Assembly (NCBI GenBank): GCA_013286305.1
Contig: JABDFW010000012.1
Location: 1-56,945, forward strand
DNA length: 56,945 bases
Reading direction: 5' to 3'
From: Bacteroidota bacterium
GTDB lineage: Bacteria > Bacteroidota > Bacteroidia > Chitinophagales > Chitinophagaceae
The notes under the pieces are model-generated. The model saw only the letters and a list, made by a program, of their open reading frames with translations, searched no databases and had not been told where the DNA came from. Both the position numbers and the translations under genes were made by a program. Within the stretch, counting starts at the first letter, position 1; every line of letters starts with the position of its first letter. Of the stretch, positions 17,182 to 25,698 are shown piece by piece.

Positions 17182-20100
17182 TTACTGTTGCTCTACTTTA
17201 CTGTTTTGGGTTTTAGCTGCAACAACTATATCTAATTTAGCCTGCGCTTCTTTTTTAAGATCAGGATTGGAAGCGTTCTCCGTAACACTTTTCAAGGTGG
17301 CTTCCGCATTAAAATAGTCTTTCTCCTGGTAATACACATCCCCAAGTAATATATAAGCTTTGGTTATCCAGTAATCATAAGAACCTGCTTTATTTATTAC
17401 CTCAAAAGAAGCCTTTTCAGCTTCGGGCAGTTTACCCTGTGCCAGTAAAATCTCCGCTATATGGTATCTTGCCTCAGCGGCATATTCCGACTTCCCTAAT
17501 TCTACAACAGACTTATAAGCATTCGACGCTTCACCTGGTTGGTTATTCAATTGGTAATTTTTAGCTACCACCATATTGGCCATCATCCTGTCGTCCGTAG
17601 CCAATCCTTTTTGTTGCAAAAGGTCCTGTGCATTGGGCACTGCATCTGCCCATTGAGAAAGCTTGTACTGGCAGCGTAATAAGCCACGCATGCTTTCCAG
17701 CTTGTTTTCAGGCGCAGTAGCAAGGCCTTTTAACTGCAGGTAATATTGTTCGGCCTTGTTATAATCCTTCAATTCAAAATAGCATATACGGGCTGCGTTT
17801 AATACGCTTACCTCCGCATATTTATTGGGCGCTTTTTCGGCAACAGCAGCATAATATTGCAGGGCCTCAATATAGTCCTGTTTACTGTTTAATATTTCTG
17901 CGGCCTGGTAGTTTGCATCAATAGCATAATGGCCATCAGGAAATTTGGTTATATAATCAGTGAGCCCTTTTAAAGCAATATCAAATGAATGGTTGTTATA
18001 AGCCATGTTTGCGGACACATAAGTAAGTGAGTCTTCTTCAGAAAAACTTACTGTCTTGCCGCTCTGCCGCATGAACGCGACAAAATCTGCGGGATGCTGG
18101 TTCTCAATAAATATGCTGCGTACATAATCAACTGCCTGATCGCTCTCCGGTGAATTGGGATATGTCGCCACCAATTTTTTAAAATTATTAATAGCCTCAT
18201 CATTGTTTTTCAGGTTATAATAGGCTACCCCTAATTTAAGATATGCCTGCGGGCTAAAAGCAGCTGCATTCTTATTTTTAAGGAGATTATTTAGAGGAGC
18301 TATGGCATTCTCATAATTTTCGTTTGCGAGGTAAGTGTTGGCAATTTCCATGTTGGCATCCGCATTAAGCGGTGAGGATGGAAAGCGTTGCGAAACAGAT
18401 TGCAGCAGGCTTATCTTTTGAGGCACCTCACCAGATGCGCCGGCTATGATGGCTTTTTGGTATAAAGCATAATCTGCAGCAGGTAAATTAAGATTAATTA
18501 CTGCGTCATACATCTGTAGCGCCCTGTTGTAATTCTTTTTCATAAAATAGCAATCGGCGCTGCGTATATAAGCGTCCTGTTGCAGGGGAGTGGATGAGGC
18601 GTTAATTGATCGTGTTATCTGCTCAAAATATCTTAAAGTATTGTCATAATCTTCCTCTCTTAATGCACTATAGCCTAAGGTATATTCGGCATTGGTAATA
18701 TTTACTTCTCCGTAATTTACCGGAGCCCGCATGTAGTTGTTAAGGTAAAAAATAGCCGAATCGTATTGATTGTTGCGAAAAGCAATTTCCCCTTTCCAAA
18801 AATTGGCATAGGGCAGTTGCGTTTCGTTATTCGGAGTGATAAATATTTTTGTAAGCAGCTCGTCTGCCTGCACTATTTGCTGATCATTAATAAGCTCTGT
18901 GGCACGGCCATATAATATTTTGGGATAAACGCGTTTAACTGTTTCGCTTGGCGTGCCTAAGCTATCCATCATTTGCAAAGCCTCTTTATAGTTATTGGTA
19001 TTTGCGAGTACGCTCACCAACAGGTCTTTGGCTTCGGCATTGTATTCTGACTTTGGATAGGCTGCGATAAACGCCTTTAATTCACTTAAGGCAACATCAT
19101 TATATCCAAGCTCATAAGAAAGCTTGCCATAATTAAATTTTGAAACTTCCTTTTGCCTGGCATTGCTGCTATTCAATGCGCAGAATAAAAAGGCGCTCCG
19201 GGCGCTTGGTTTTTGGTCTAACTTCAGGTAGGCGTCAGCAAGCAGGTACATGCTGTTCTGTGCAAGAGAATCCTGTTTGCCGCCTAATTCTTTAAACCCG
19301 GTTGCGGCGTTTTTCCATTGTTTTGCCTGGTAATAGCAAAAAGACAATTCATAAAGATCTTCACGGCTAACTTTTTCTGTATGGCTTACATATTGCTCAA
19401 GATAAGGGAGCGCCTTTGCAAAATCCTTTTTCTCAAACCATATATGCCCTACCAATTGACGTAGCTGCAGGTCGTAATATTGGTTGCCTGTTTGTAAAGC
19501 CCTTTCGCCATATTCAAGTGCCTGGTCTTTTTGCCCCTGGAAATAGTATATTTCTGTTTCGTAATAAGGCACAATACTTTGGTAAGCTGGTTTATCCTCC
19601 ACTATTTTAAAGGAAGCCAGCGCATCGTTGTATTTCTTATCATTCATCGAAATAAAACCGTAGTAGTAATTGGCGTCAATATAATTGGGGTCTGCGGGTA
19701 TTTGCCTTACCGCGTCAAACAATTGTTTTGCATCGGCAAAACGCTGCATGGTAAAATAACAATAGCCCTGGTGAAATTTCATATTGGCTATCTCCCGGTT
19801 ACTTAAATTTTCAATATTGGTCATCTCATAATAGGTAACTGCACCGGCAAAATCTTTTTTACGGTAATAGTATTCAGCCAGGTGATAACTCATCATTTCA
19901 ATACGCGGGGCATGGTGCTCCAGGTATATAAAATCTTTAGCATCCTGTACAGCCGTTTCATCATTTAATTGCAAACCGCAAATAATGGAATAATATTTGG
20001 ACTCAGTTTTGATGGTTACCGGAATGCTGCTGTTTGCCTTGTTTTCGGAATAAAGCGTTTTAAACAGGGGGTATGCCAGGCTGAATTGTTCTTTCAGGTA

Positions 20101-20226
20101 AAGTTCTTTGGCCAGTTTAAAATCGGCATCGGGGTCATCATTTTCTTTGGTAAACTGGGCTTTGGACACGTAGAACAGCAGGACTGAGGCAAATAGCAAA
20201 CCGGCTTTCTTACAGGTAAATTTCAT
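17182..20226 (-). CDS. Large periplasmic TPR protein
   Basis: 1014 aa with a signal peptide (ending near VSKAQ), then at least twenty tetratricopeptide-type helical pairs. Recognisable units include YLKEQFSLAYPLFKTLY, YYRKKDFAGAVTYYEM and YYNLKNNDEAINNFKKL, spaced about 34-37 residues. Such solenoids act as protein-binding scaffolds. It is the first gene of a three-gene minus-strand operon, immediately followed by the barrel protein. A role in assembling an outer-membrane complex is likely but inferred. No lipobox is seen, so a soluble periplasmic protein is favoured. Confidence 0.82.
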   Translation of the reverse strand: MKFTCKKAGLLFASVLLFYVSKAQFTKENDDPDADFKLAKELYLKEQFSLAYPLFKTLYSENKANSSIPVTIKTESKYYSIICGLQLNDETAVQDAKDFIYLEHHAPRIEMMSYHLAEYYYRKKDFAGAVTYYEMTNIENLSNREIANMKFHQGYCYFTMQRFADAKQLFDAVRQIPADPNYIDANYYYGFISMNDKKYNDALASFKIVEDKPAYQSIVPYYETEIYYFQGQKDQALEYGERALQTGNQYYDLQLRQLVGHIWFEKKDFAKALPYLEQYVSHTEKVSREDLYELSFCYYQAKQWKNAATGFKELGGKQDSLAQNSMYLLADAYLKLDQKPSARSAFLFCALNSSNARQKEVSKFNYGKLSYELGYNDVALSELKAFIAAYPKSEYNAEAKDLLVSVLANTNNYKEALQMMDSLGTPSETVKRVYPKILYGRATELINDQQIVQADELLTKIFITPNNETQLPYANFWKGEIAFRNNQYDSAIFYLNNYMRAPVNYGEVNITNAEYTLGYSALREEDYDNTLRYFEQITRSINASSTPLQQDAYIRSADCYFMKKNYNRALQMYDAVINLNLPAADYALYQKAIIAGASGEVPQKISLLQSVSQRFPSSPLNADANMEIANTYLANENYENAIAPLNNLLKNKNAAAFSPQAYLKLGVAYYNLKNNDEAINNFKKLVATYPNSPESDQAVDYVRSIFIENQHPADFVAFMRQSGKTVSFSEEDSLTYVSANMAYNNHSFDIALKGLTDYITKFPDGHYAIDANYQAAEILNSKQDYIEALQYYAAVAEKAPNKYAEVSVLNAARICYFELKDYNKAEQYYLQLKGLATAPENKLESMRGLLRCQYKLSQWADAVPNAQDLLQQKGLATDDRMMANMVVAKNYQLNNQPGEASNAYKSVVELGKSEYAAEARYHIAEILLAQGKLPEAEKASFEVINKAGSYDYWITKAYILLGDVYYQEKDYFNAEATLKSVTENASNPDLKKEAQAKLDIVVAAKTQNSKVEQQ

Positions 20227-20384
20227 AATGCTGATTGAACGGAATAGTTTAGCAAATATTTCAAACCCTTTCTTAATAAAAAGTAAAATTACTTTAAATG
20301 TAATAAGTATGCATACGGTATAAACATTGTTGTGTTATTTGTGGATAAACATTTGTACCTGTTACATTTATACAAACGTTGCGT

Positions 20385-20798
20385 ATGAAAAAGTTATTAT
20401 CTATTCATTACAGTGAATGGGCTTTTAACCTAACGATGCTGGGCTTAAGGCTGGTATCCGGGCTGCTTATGCTGTTTTTGCACGGGCTTGACAAACTACA
20501 GAAATTTGATACGTTGCAGGGCAATTTTTATAGCTTTTTGGGTATGGGGCCAAAAACCTCGCTTGTACTGGCCATTTTTGCCGAGCTGTTTTGCAGCCTG
20601 TTTATTATATTGGGATTATTCACCCGTTTTGCAACAATACCCATTATTATAACCATGCTGGTAGCAATTTTTGGCCACAATGCGGGAAAGCCTTTGCTTG
20701 ACAATGAAACCGGCTCATTATACATTACCGTTTTTTTTGCATTGCTGCTCTGCGGGCCGGGAAAAATAAGTATAGATGCAATGATAAGCGGGAGTTGA
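20385..20798 (+). CDS. DoxX-family membrane protein
   Basis: About 137 aa with four transmembrane helices: LTMLGLRLVSGLLMLFLHG, LVLAIFAELFCSLFIIL, ATIPIIITMLVAIF and LYITVFFALLLCG. HGLDKLQKF after the first helix and the Asn/Gly-rich loop before the last fit DoxX/DoxD proteins. I choose the ATG at 20385; two codons upstream there is only a TTG. Possible redox or small-molecule role; nothing here specifies it. It is divergent from the TPR operon and followed by an 8-bp-period repeat cluster. Confidence 0.8.
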   Translation: MKKLLSIHYSEWAFNLTMLGLRLVSGLLMLFLHGLDKLQKFDTLQGNFYSFLGMGPKTSLVLAIFAELFCSLFIILGLFTRFATIPIIITMLVAIFGHNAGKPLLDNETGSLYITVFFALLLCGPGKISIDAMISGS

Positions 20799-20799
20799 G

Positions 20800-20925
20800 G
20801 GTTTGAGAAGTTTGAATGTTTGAAAAAGTTTAAAAAGTTCGCAGGTTCCAGAAGTTCACGAGTTCACTTGTTCCAGAAGTTCACAAGTTTACCGGCTTCC
20901 AAGTTCGGAGGGTTGGAGGGGTTTT
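20800..20925 (+). repeat. 8-bp-period intergenic repeat cluster
   Basis: GTTTGAGA, GTTTGAAT and GTTTGAAA units lead into GTTCGCAG, GTTCCAGA, AGTTCACG and AGTTCACT units, starting at the doxX stop. Confidence 0.65.
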
Positions 20926-20968
20926 ATTTTCATTATATTGCATTATGCTATAACCATAAACCCTGCCG

Positions 20969-21565
20969 ATGAAAAAGAACGCGCTGGTACAATTGATAGT
21001 TATTTATGTTGGTATAATGGCTATTTATGCTGATATAAGCAATCTTGAGTTGGGGGTAACGTATTTATTTACAAGCTCCTTTCAAAAATACAGTAATGAT
21101 TTTAATATCTTTCTTGCAGCAGAATATCTAGTCATTTTCATAGTAATTCTTTTAACCGGTTTTATTGTAATTTCAAAATCGGGAAACATAGCTAAATTTA
21201 TTACCGAAAAGTCTGGGCTGGAAGACAGCCTTACTATTTTTAGTACTCCAAAACAACTTCTTTCAATATTGATAGTTGTGCTTGCACTTGGCCACCTACT
21301 TGATCATATTCCAACTTTTTTAAAAGACGTTTACCTATCATTTACAAGCCATGTGCCGCATAGAATTGGAAATGAGTTTGAAAACCCCCCACCTTCATGG
21401 ATTATTGATTTATTTCATCTGTTACTCCCTTGCCTGATGATCATTTTTTGCCGCAACTTAACTGAGTACTTCTCAAAAAATATAATACTGGACGAAGAAG
21501 AAATGGTAGCAGTTCATGATACAGTGGATATCGAATCGATAGGAGAAGAAGGGGAGGAAGAATAA
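20969..21565 (+). CDS. Hypothetical membrane protein
   Basis: 198 aa with four predicted transmembrane helices (about residues 7-25, 48-68, 95-115 and 143-161). A conserved-looking stretch HLLDHIPTFLKDVY lies after helix 3, and the tail is strongly acidic (EEEMVAVHD through GEEGEEE). Family not recognised. It stands alone between repeat clusters; the downstream thioesterase has its own probable promoter. Confidence 0.6.
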   Translation: MKKNALVQLIVIYVGIMAIYADISNLELGVTYLFTSSFQKYSNDFNIFLAAEYLVIFIVILLTGFIVISKSGNIAKFITEKSGLEDSLTIFSTPKQLLSILIVVLALGHLLDHIPTFLKDVYLSFTSHVPHRIGNEFENPPPSWIIDLFHLLLPCLMIIFCRNLTEYFSKNIILDEEEMVAVHDTVDIESIGEEGEEE

Positions 21566-21601
21566 AAACGTTGGCTTATAATCGCTTTCTTTTTTAAAAA
21601 T

Positions 21602-21609
21602 TATCTTTG
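21602..21609 (+). promoter_or_regulatory. Bacteroidota -7 element, TATCTTTG
   Basis: Exact TAnnTTTG match about 90 bp ahead of the thioesterase ATG, with a repeat-derived leader in between. No well-spaced -33 element seen. Confidence 0.35.
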
Positions 21610-21616
21610 TGTATAA

Positions 21617-21700
21617 GATTGTGAACACGAACTCCGGAACAAGTGAACCCGTGACTTCATGAACATTCAAACACTCAAACGTTCAAACATTTAAACTTCC
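21617..21700 (-). repeat. 8-bp-period repeat cluster, inverted orientation
   Basis: Reads GAACTCCGGAACAAGTGAAC then TTCAAACA, CTCAAACG, TTCAAACA on the + strand, that is, the reverse of the clusters that follow genes. It ends at the thioesterase start. Confidence 0.6.
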
Positions 21701-21701
21701 C

Positions 21702-22121
21702 ATGTACGAATCAACAACACAAATGCGTGTGCGCTATGCCGAAACAGACCAGATGAATGTGGTATATTACGGCAACTATGCCCAATATTTTGAAGTGGGC
21801 AGGGTGGAAAGCATACGCCAGTTGGGCTATACTTATAAAGACATGGAGGCTTCGGGCGTGATAATGCCTGTAGTTGAACTGCATGTAAAATACCTGCGTC
21901 CCGCCACGTATGATGACCTGCTTACCGTAAAAACACAGGTGCGTGAACTGCCTGTTGGGCACAGGATAGAATTTTACCAGGAGGTATTTAACGAGAAGGG
22001 AAAAATGCTTACTTCCGGTAAAGTAGTATTATACTTTCTTGAACTTGTATCGCGGCGTAAAACATCTATACCCGAAATATTAAGGCAGAGGCTGGAGCCG
22101 TATTTTGAGGGTAAGGTTTGA
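21702..22121 (+). CDS. Acyl-CoA thioesterase, YbgC/4HBT family
   Basis: Single hot-dog domain, 139 aa. It hydrolyses short acyl-CoA thioesters. The signature RYAETDQMNVVYYGNYAQYFEVGR (residues about 10-33) contains the catalytic Asp and the HxxY-like helix start; Asn replaces the usual Gly/His in the DxMGVVYY pattern. Length and the C-terminal RQRLEPYF helix are normal for the family. It is flanked by repeat clusters in opposite orientations. Confidence 0.87.
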   Translation: MYESTTQMRVRYAETDQMNVVYYGNYAQYFEVGRVESIRQLGYTYKDMEASGVIMPVVELHVKYLRPATYDDLLTVKTQVRELPVGHRIEFYQEVFNEKGKMLTSGKVVLYFLELVSRRKTSIPEILRQRLEPYFEGKV

Positions 22122-22235
22122 GAGTTTGAGTGATCAAGAAGTTCCAGAAGTTCACAAGTTCACGGATTCCAGAAGTTATGAAGAAGGTTTGAAAAGTTTG
22201 ATTGTTCCATAAGTTCACGAGTTTATTAAGCTGTA
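22112..22235 (+). repeat. 8-bp-period intergenic repeat cluster
   Basis: GTTTGAGA and GTTTGAGT then AGTTCCAG, AAGTTCAC, AAGTTCAC units begin at the thioesterase stop. The rest of the spacer to 22492 holds no recognisable gene; a short ORF at 22202 starts inside the repeat and is not protein-like. Confidence 0.6.
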
Positions 22236-22492
22236 AGTTTGCAGGTTTAAGTACAACCAGGTTTTGTTCTTCAATAAAAAATACAGATACTAAAAATTAC
22301 TGCCCAATTAAGCGTAACGTTTATAATCTCTTCTCACGATCTTACCGGCAACTCAGCATCGGAATCTGTCATTCACACAGTTTGCCTTGGAAACCCTATG
22401 GCCGGGTTATAGTTTTATGCCTGCTTATTTGCCGCTCTCTTCCAGCTTATCTGATTATTTTTAAACTTTAAACCGGCATTGAAAGTATTATT

Positions 22493-24709
22493 ATGAAAAA
22501 GTGCTTTTTATTTTGGATGGCTGCCATCCTTTTTTCTTTTGAGTCATTCTCTCAGAGCAGCGATATGCCTACTTTAGGAACCCTCAAGAAGCAGGTTGCC
22601 GAATTAAGCGATACAGCCCGTGTCAATTGCCTGAATATGATAGCTTACACTATCTCGATTACAGGAGCGCCGGGCCCATCAGGCTTTTTGATGCGGGCTG
22701 ATTCGGAATACAGTTATGCTTCATGGGCTTATAATGAGGCAAAAAAAATAAATTATAAAAAAGGACTGATTGATGCATTGTTGGGAGAGGCAAGCAGTAA
22801 ACGACTCAGGGCATTTGGACTAAGATGGGAAGGCAAAACAGATTCCCCCACGGTTATTGCACAGAAAGAATATTTATCAGAGGCCAGTGCACTTGCCGAA
22901 GAACTTAGTGACGATGATGAACTGGGTAAGGTTTTTCTGGCAATGGATGGCCTGAATAAGGACAACAGCAGCGACTTCTTGAAAAAATCGGCAGATTATT
23001 TTCATAAAGCAGGCGATGAACAAAAAGAAGGTGAAGTTTGTACATGGATTGCTGAAGGATACCTGTACAAGGGATTTTACGAAGATGCTTTTGAATACGG
23101 CCAGCGGGGATTGCTCCTTAACCGAAAAGCTGCCAGTGATGCCAAAACTAAAGAAGAGCAGGACTGGAGAAACTATCTTTACCAGCAATCTCTCGCTGAC
23201 ATTGCCACGCTCTACAAAGAAGCCGGAGATTATCAAAGTTCTTTACAATGCTTAAACGAAGCCAGCCAATTTGGGGTGGAGCGGAAAACCGGCTGGGATA
23301 TGATTGGAGAGAAAGCAGAAATATTCCGGTTAACCGGTGCATACGATTCCGCTTTTTACTTTTTGAGAAAGCAGCTGAAAAATAACCCCGACGATAGATT
23401 TACAATGCGTGACATAGGCGCTACCTTTCTTATGGCAAAACAATACGACAGCGCTTTGGCAATATTTATGGAGGTATTGCCGGAGTTCCGTAAAATAGAC
23501 AACGCAAATGGCCAGGTTTTAGTTCCCATTTTATATTATATCGGCAGTGCTTATGCAGGAAAAAAAGAATATAAAAAAGCGCTGAGTTACGCAACGGATG
23601 CCGTTACCAGTGCGTTAATAAGCGGAAGAAGGCCAGATATGATGAACGGATATGAACTGCTTTCAGGAGTCTATCATCAATTGGGAAATAACGACAGCGC
23701 CTATCATTATTTATTAAAATCTTCTCTTTTAAAAGACTCTATTCAAAACAGGCAATTCCTGTTCCGGCTGAATAGTTATAAAAAAGCTGCCGAGGACGTA
23801 AAAAAAGCAGCGCGGGTGTCTCTTTTAGACCGGGATAACAAATTAAAAACGGTACAAATTAAGCAGGAATCGCGGCAAAAAAATTTTCTTTTAGTTCTCC
23901 TGTCAGCACTGATGCTGACAGGATTTTTTGTTTACAGAAGTATTTATTTGAAACGTAAAAATGAAAAATTAAAACACGCGCAACTGGAAAATGAAATGAA
24001 ACTGCAGCAAATGGAAAATGAAAAAAAACAAGCAGAATTTCATCAACAGGTTGCTGAACTTGAAATGCAGGCGCTGCGGGCTCAGATGAACCCGCATTTT
24101 ATATTTAACTGCCTTAGTTCCATCAATCGTTTCATTTTGAAAAATGAAAGTAAAGCCGCTTCCGGATATCTAACACGGTTTTCGCGATTGATGCGGATGG
24201 TGCTGATCAATTCGCAAAAACAATTGATCACTCTTGAAGAAGAACTCGAAATGCTTCGCATTTATCTTGAAATGGAAAGATTGAGGTTTAAAGATTCATT
24301 TGATTACGGAATCACCTTATTGAATGAAATTAACAGCGAAACCGTATTTATTCCACCCCTGCTTCTCCAGCCATTCTGCGAAAATGCCATCTGGCATGGG
24401 TTGATGCATACAGAAGGCCATGGGCGGCTGGACATCGAACTGAGCATGAAAGAAAATATCTTACATTGTATCATCACAGATAATGGCATAGGAAGGGAAA
24501 AAGCTGCTGAAATGAGAAGCAAAACGGCAGAAAAAGAGAAGTCAATGGGATTGAAGATCACCACAGAAAGACTGGCGCTGCTTAACCGTCAAAAGGGCGT
24601 GGCGACATTTTTTGACATAGAAGATGTGATAAATGAAAATGGAATTGTTTGCGGAACAAAAGTTATTTTAAAAATCAGTTTGAAAGAAGCGGCAGAAGAA
24701 ATCGTTTAG
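22493..24709 (+). CDS. TPR-containing sensor histidine kinase, LytS type
   Basis: 738 aa. Signal peptide (cleaved near SFSQS), then a periplasmic region with TPR-like helical repeats to about residue 430, one transmembrane helix (LVLLSALMLTGFFVYRS, about 463-479) and a coiled coil (KLKHAQLENEMKLQQ onward). The cytosolic His_kinase domain (PF06580) has phospho-acceptor H535 in RAQMNPHFIFN. The ATPase boxes are FCENAIWHGL (N box) and ITDNGIGR (G box). The cognate LytTR regulator starts 13 bp downstream. The TPR sensor domain suggests protein or peptide sensing in the periplasm; the stimulus is unknown. Confidence 0.92.
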   Translation: MKKCFLFWMAAILFSFESFSQSSDMPTLGTLKKQVAELSDTARVNCLNMIAYTISITGAPGPSGFLMRADSEYSYASWAYNEAKKINYKKGLIDALLGEASSKRLRAFGLRWEGKTDSPTVIAQKEYLSEASALAEELSDDDELGKVFLAMDGLNKDNSSDFLKKSADYFHKAGDEQKEGEVCTWIAEGYLYKGFYEDAFEYGQRGLLLNRKAASDAKTKEEQDWRNYLYQQSLADIATLYKEAGDYQSSLQCLNEASQFGVERKTGWDMIGEKAEIFRLTGAYDSAFYFLRKQLKNNPDDRFTMRDIGATFLMAKQYDSALAIFMEVLPEFRKIDNANGQVLVPILYYIGSAYAGKKEYKKALSYATDAVTSALISGRRPDMMNGYELLSGVYHQLGNNDSAYHYLLKSSLLKDSIQNRQFLFRLNSYKKAAEDVKKAARVSLLDRDNKLKTVQIKQESRQKNFLLVLLSALMLTGFFVYRSIYLKRKNEKLKHAQLENEMKLQQMENEKKQAEFHQQVAELEMQALRAQMNPHFIFNCLSSINRFILKNESKAASGYLTRFSRLMRMVLINSQKQLITLEEELEMLRIYLEMERLRFKDSFDYGITLLNEINSETVFIPPLLLQPFCENAIWHGLMHTEGHGRLDIELSMKENILHCIITDNGIGREKAAEMRSKTAEKEKSMGLKITTERLALLNRQKGVATFFDIEDVINENGIVCGTKVILKISLKEAAEEIV

Positions 24710-24722
24710 AAAAAAATAAACC

Positions 24723-25472
24723 ATGATCAAAACGATCATTATAGATGATGAACCGTATTGTTGTGAAACAATAACCACTTTGCTTGAAGATTGCGATGAT
24801 GTGGAAGTGGTGGCTGTTTGCTATAACGCCATTGATGCGCTTTCAGCTATCCGCCAGCATGCGCCCGACCTTGTTTTCCTGGATGTGGAAATGCCAAAGA
24901 TGAATGGGTTTGAAATGCTGGAGCAATTGTCTTCCGTAAATTTCGAAATTATCTTTACCACCGGGTATGATCAGTATGCATTAAAAGCCATCCGTTTCAG
25001 CGCCATTGATTATTTGATGAAACCTGTTGATGAAGAAGAATTGAAGAATGCCTTGCAGAAAGTTATCCGTCGTTCGCAAAAACCGATAGCGAAGCAACTC
25101 GAGATTTTAATGCAAAAGATTCACCAACCTGCAAAGCCCGTTAATAAAATTGCCCTACCCACCATGGAAGGTTTTCAAATGATAAAGGTGGATGACATCA
25201 TCAGTTGTGAATCCGACAGCAATTACACCAGCTTCCGTTTAAAGAACAATAAAAAGATGGTAGTATGCCGCAATTTGAAAGAAATGGAAGAATTACTGGA
25301 AGAACATTCTTTCGCACGTGTGCACCGTTGCTACCTTGTTAATCTAAATGAGGTGGAAAAATTCGTAAAAGGGGAAGGAGGCTACCTTATCATGAGCGAT
25401 GGCTCCACTATTGATGTTTCAAGAAATAAAAAAGATGAATTACTCAAGAGGCTAATGCCTAATAAAGAATAA
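24723..25472 (+). CDS. LytTR-family response regulator
   Basis: 249 aa. The receiver domain (1-120) has acidic pocket IIDDE, phospho-acceptor D54 in VFLDVEMP, the Thr of FTTGYD and the Lys of MKPVD. A LytTR DNA-binding domain occupies about 145-245 (DDIISCESDSNYTSF, ARVHRCYLVNL, GSTIDVSRNKK). It pairs with the histidine kinase 13 bp upstream and probably controls targets elsewhere; no obvious LytTR direct repeats were identified nearby. Confidence 0.93.
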   Translation: MIKTIIIDDEPYCCETITTLLEDCDDVEVVAVCYNAIDALSAIRQHAPDLVFLDVEMPKMNGFEMLEQLSSVNFEIIFTTGYDQYALKAIRFSAIDYLMKPVDEEELKNALQKVIRRSQKPIAKQLEILMQKIHQPAKPVNKIALPTMEGFQMIKVDDIISCESDSNYTSFRLKNNKKMVVCRNLKEMEELLEEHSFARVHRCYLVNLNEVEKFVKGEGGYLIMSDGSTIDVSRNKKDELLKRLMPNKE

Positions 25473-25560
25473 GTAATTACAGACTTGGCCTGCATAAGGC
25501 ACGCGGCTCTTCAATTTCAACAGCTACATCATGCCTTATACACGAAAATGTTGAGACACT

Positions 25561-25611
25561 GTCAAAAAGCGTATAATGTTTTTTGACCCACCGGCCCTTC
25601 AAAATGAAGGG
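25561..25611. other. Two hairpins between convergent genes
   Basis: GTCAAAAA/TTTTTGAC (25561-25587) and CCCTTC-AAAAT-GAAGGG (25595-25611) lie in the spacer between the LytTR regulator and dacB stops. They could help end either transcript, but neither has a strong T tract. Confidence 0.35.
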
Positions 25612-25698
25612 GGACCTTAATAATGCCCATAGCAAAAATTTTAAATTGTCACAAATTTACCTTTTCCATACGAGAGCGCAATTTTAAAAAGGAAGAAC

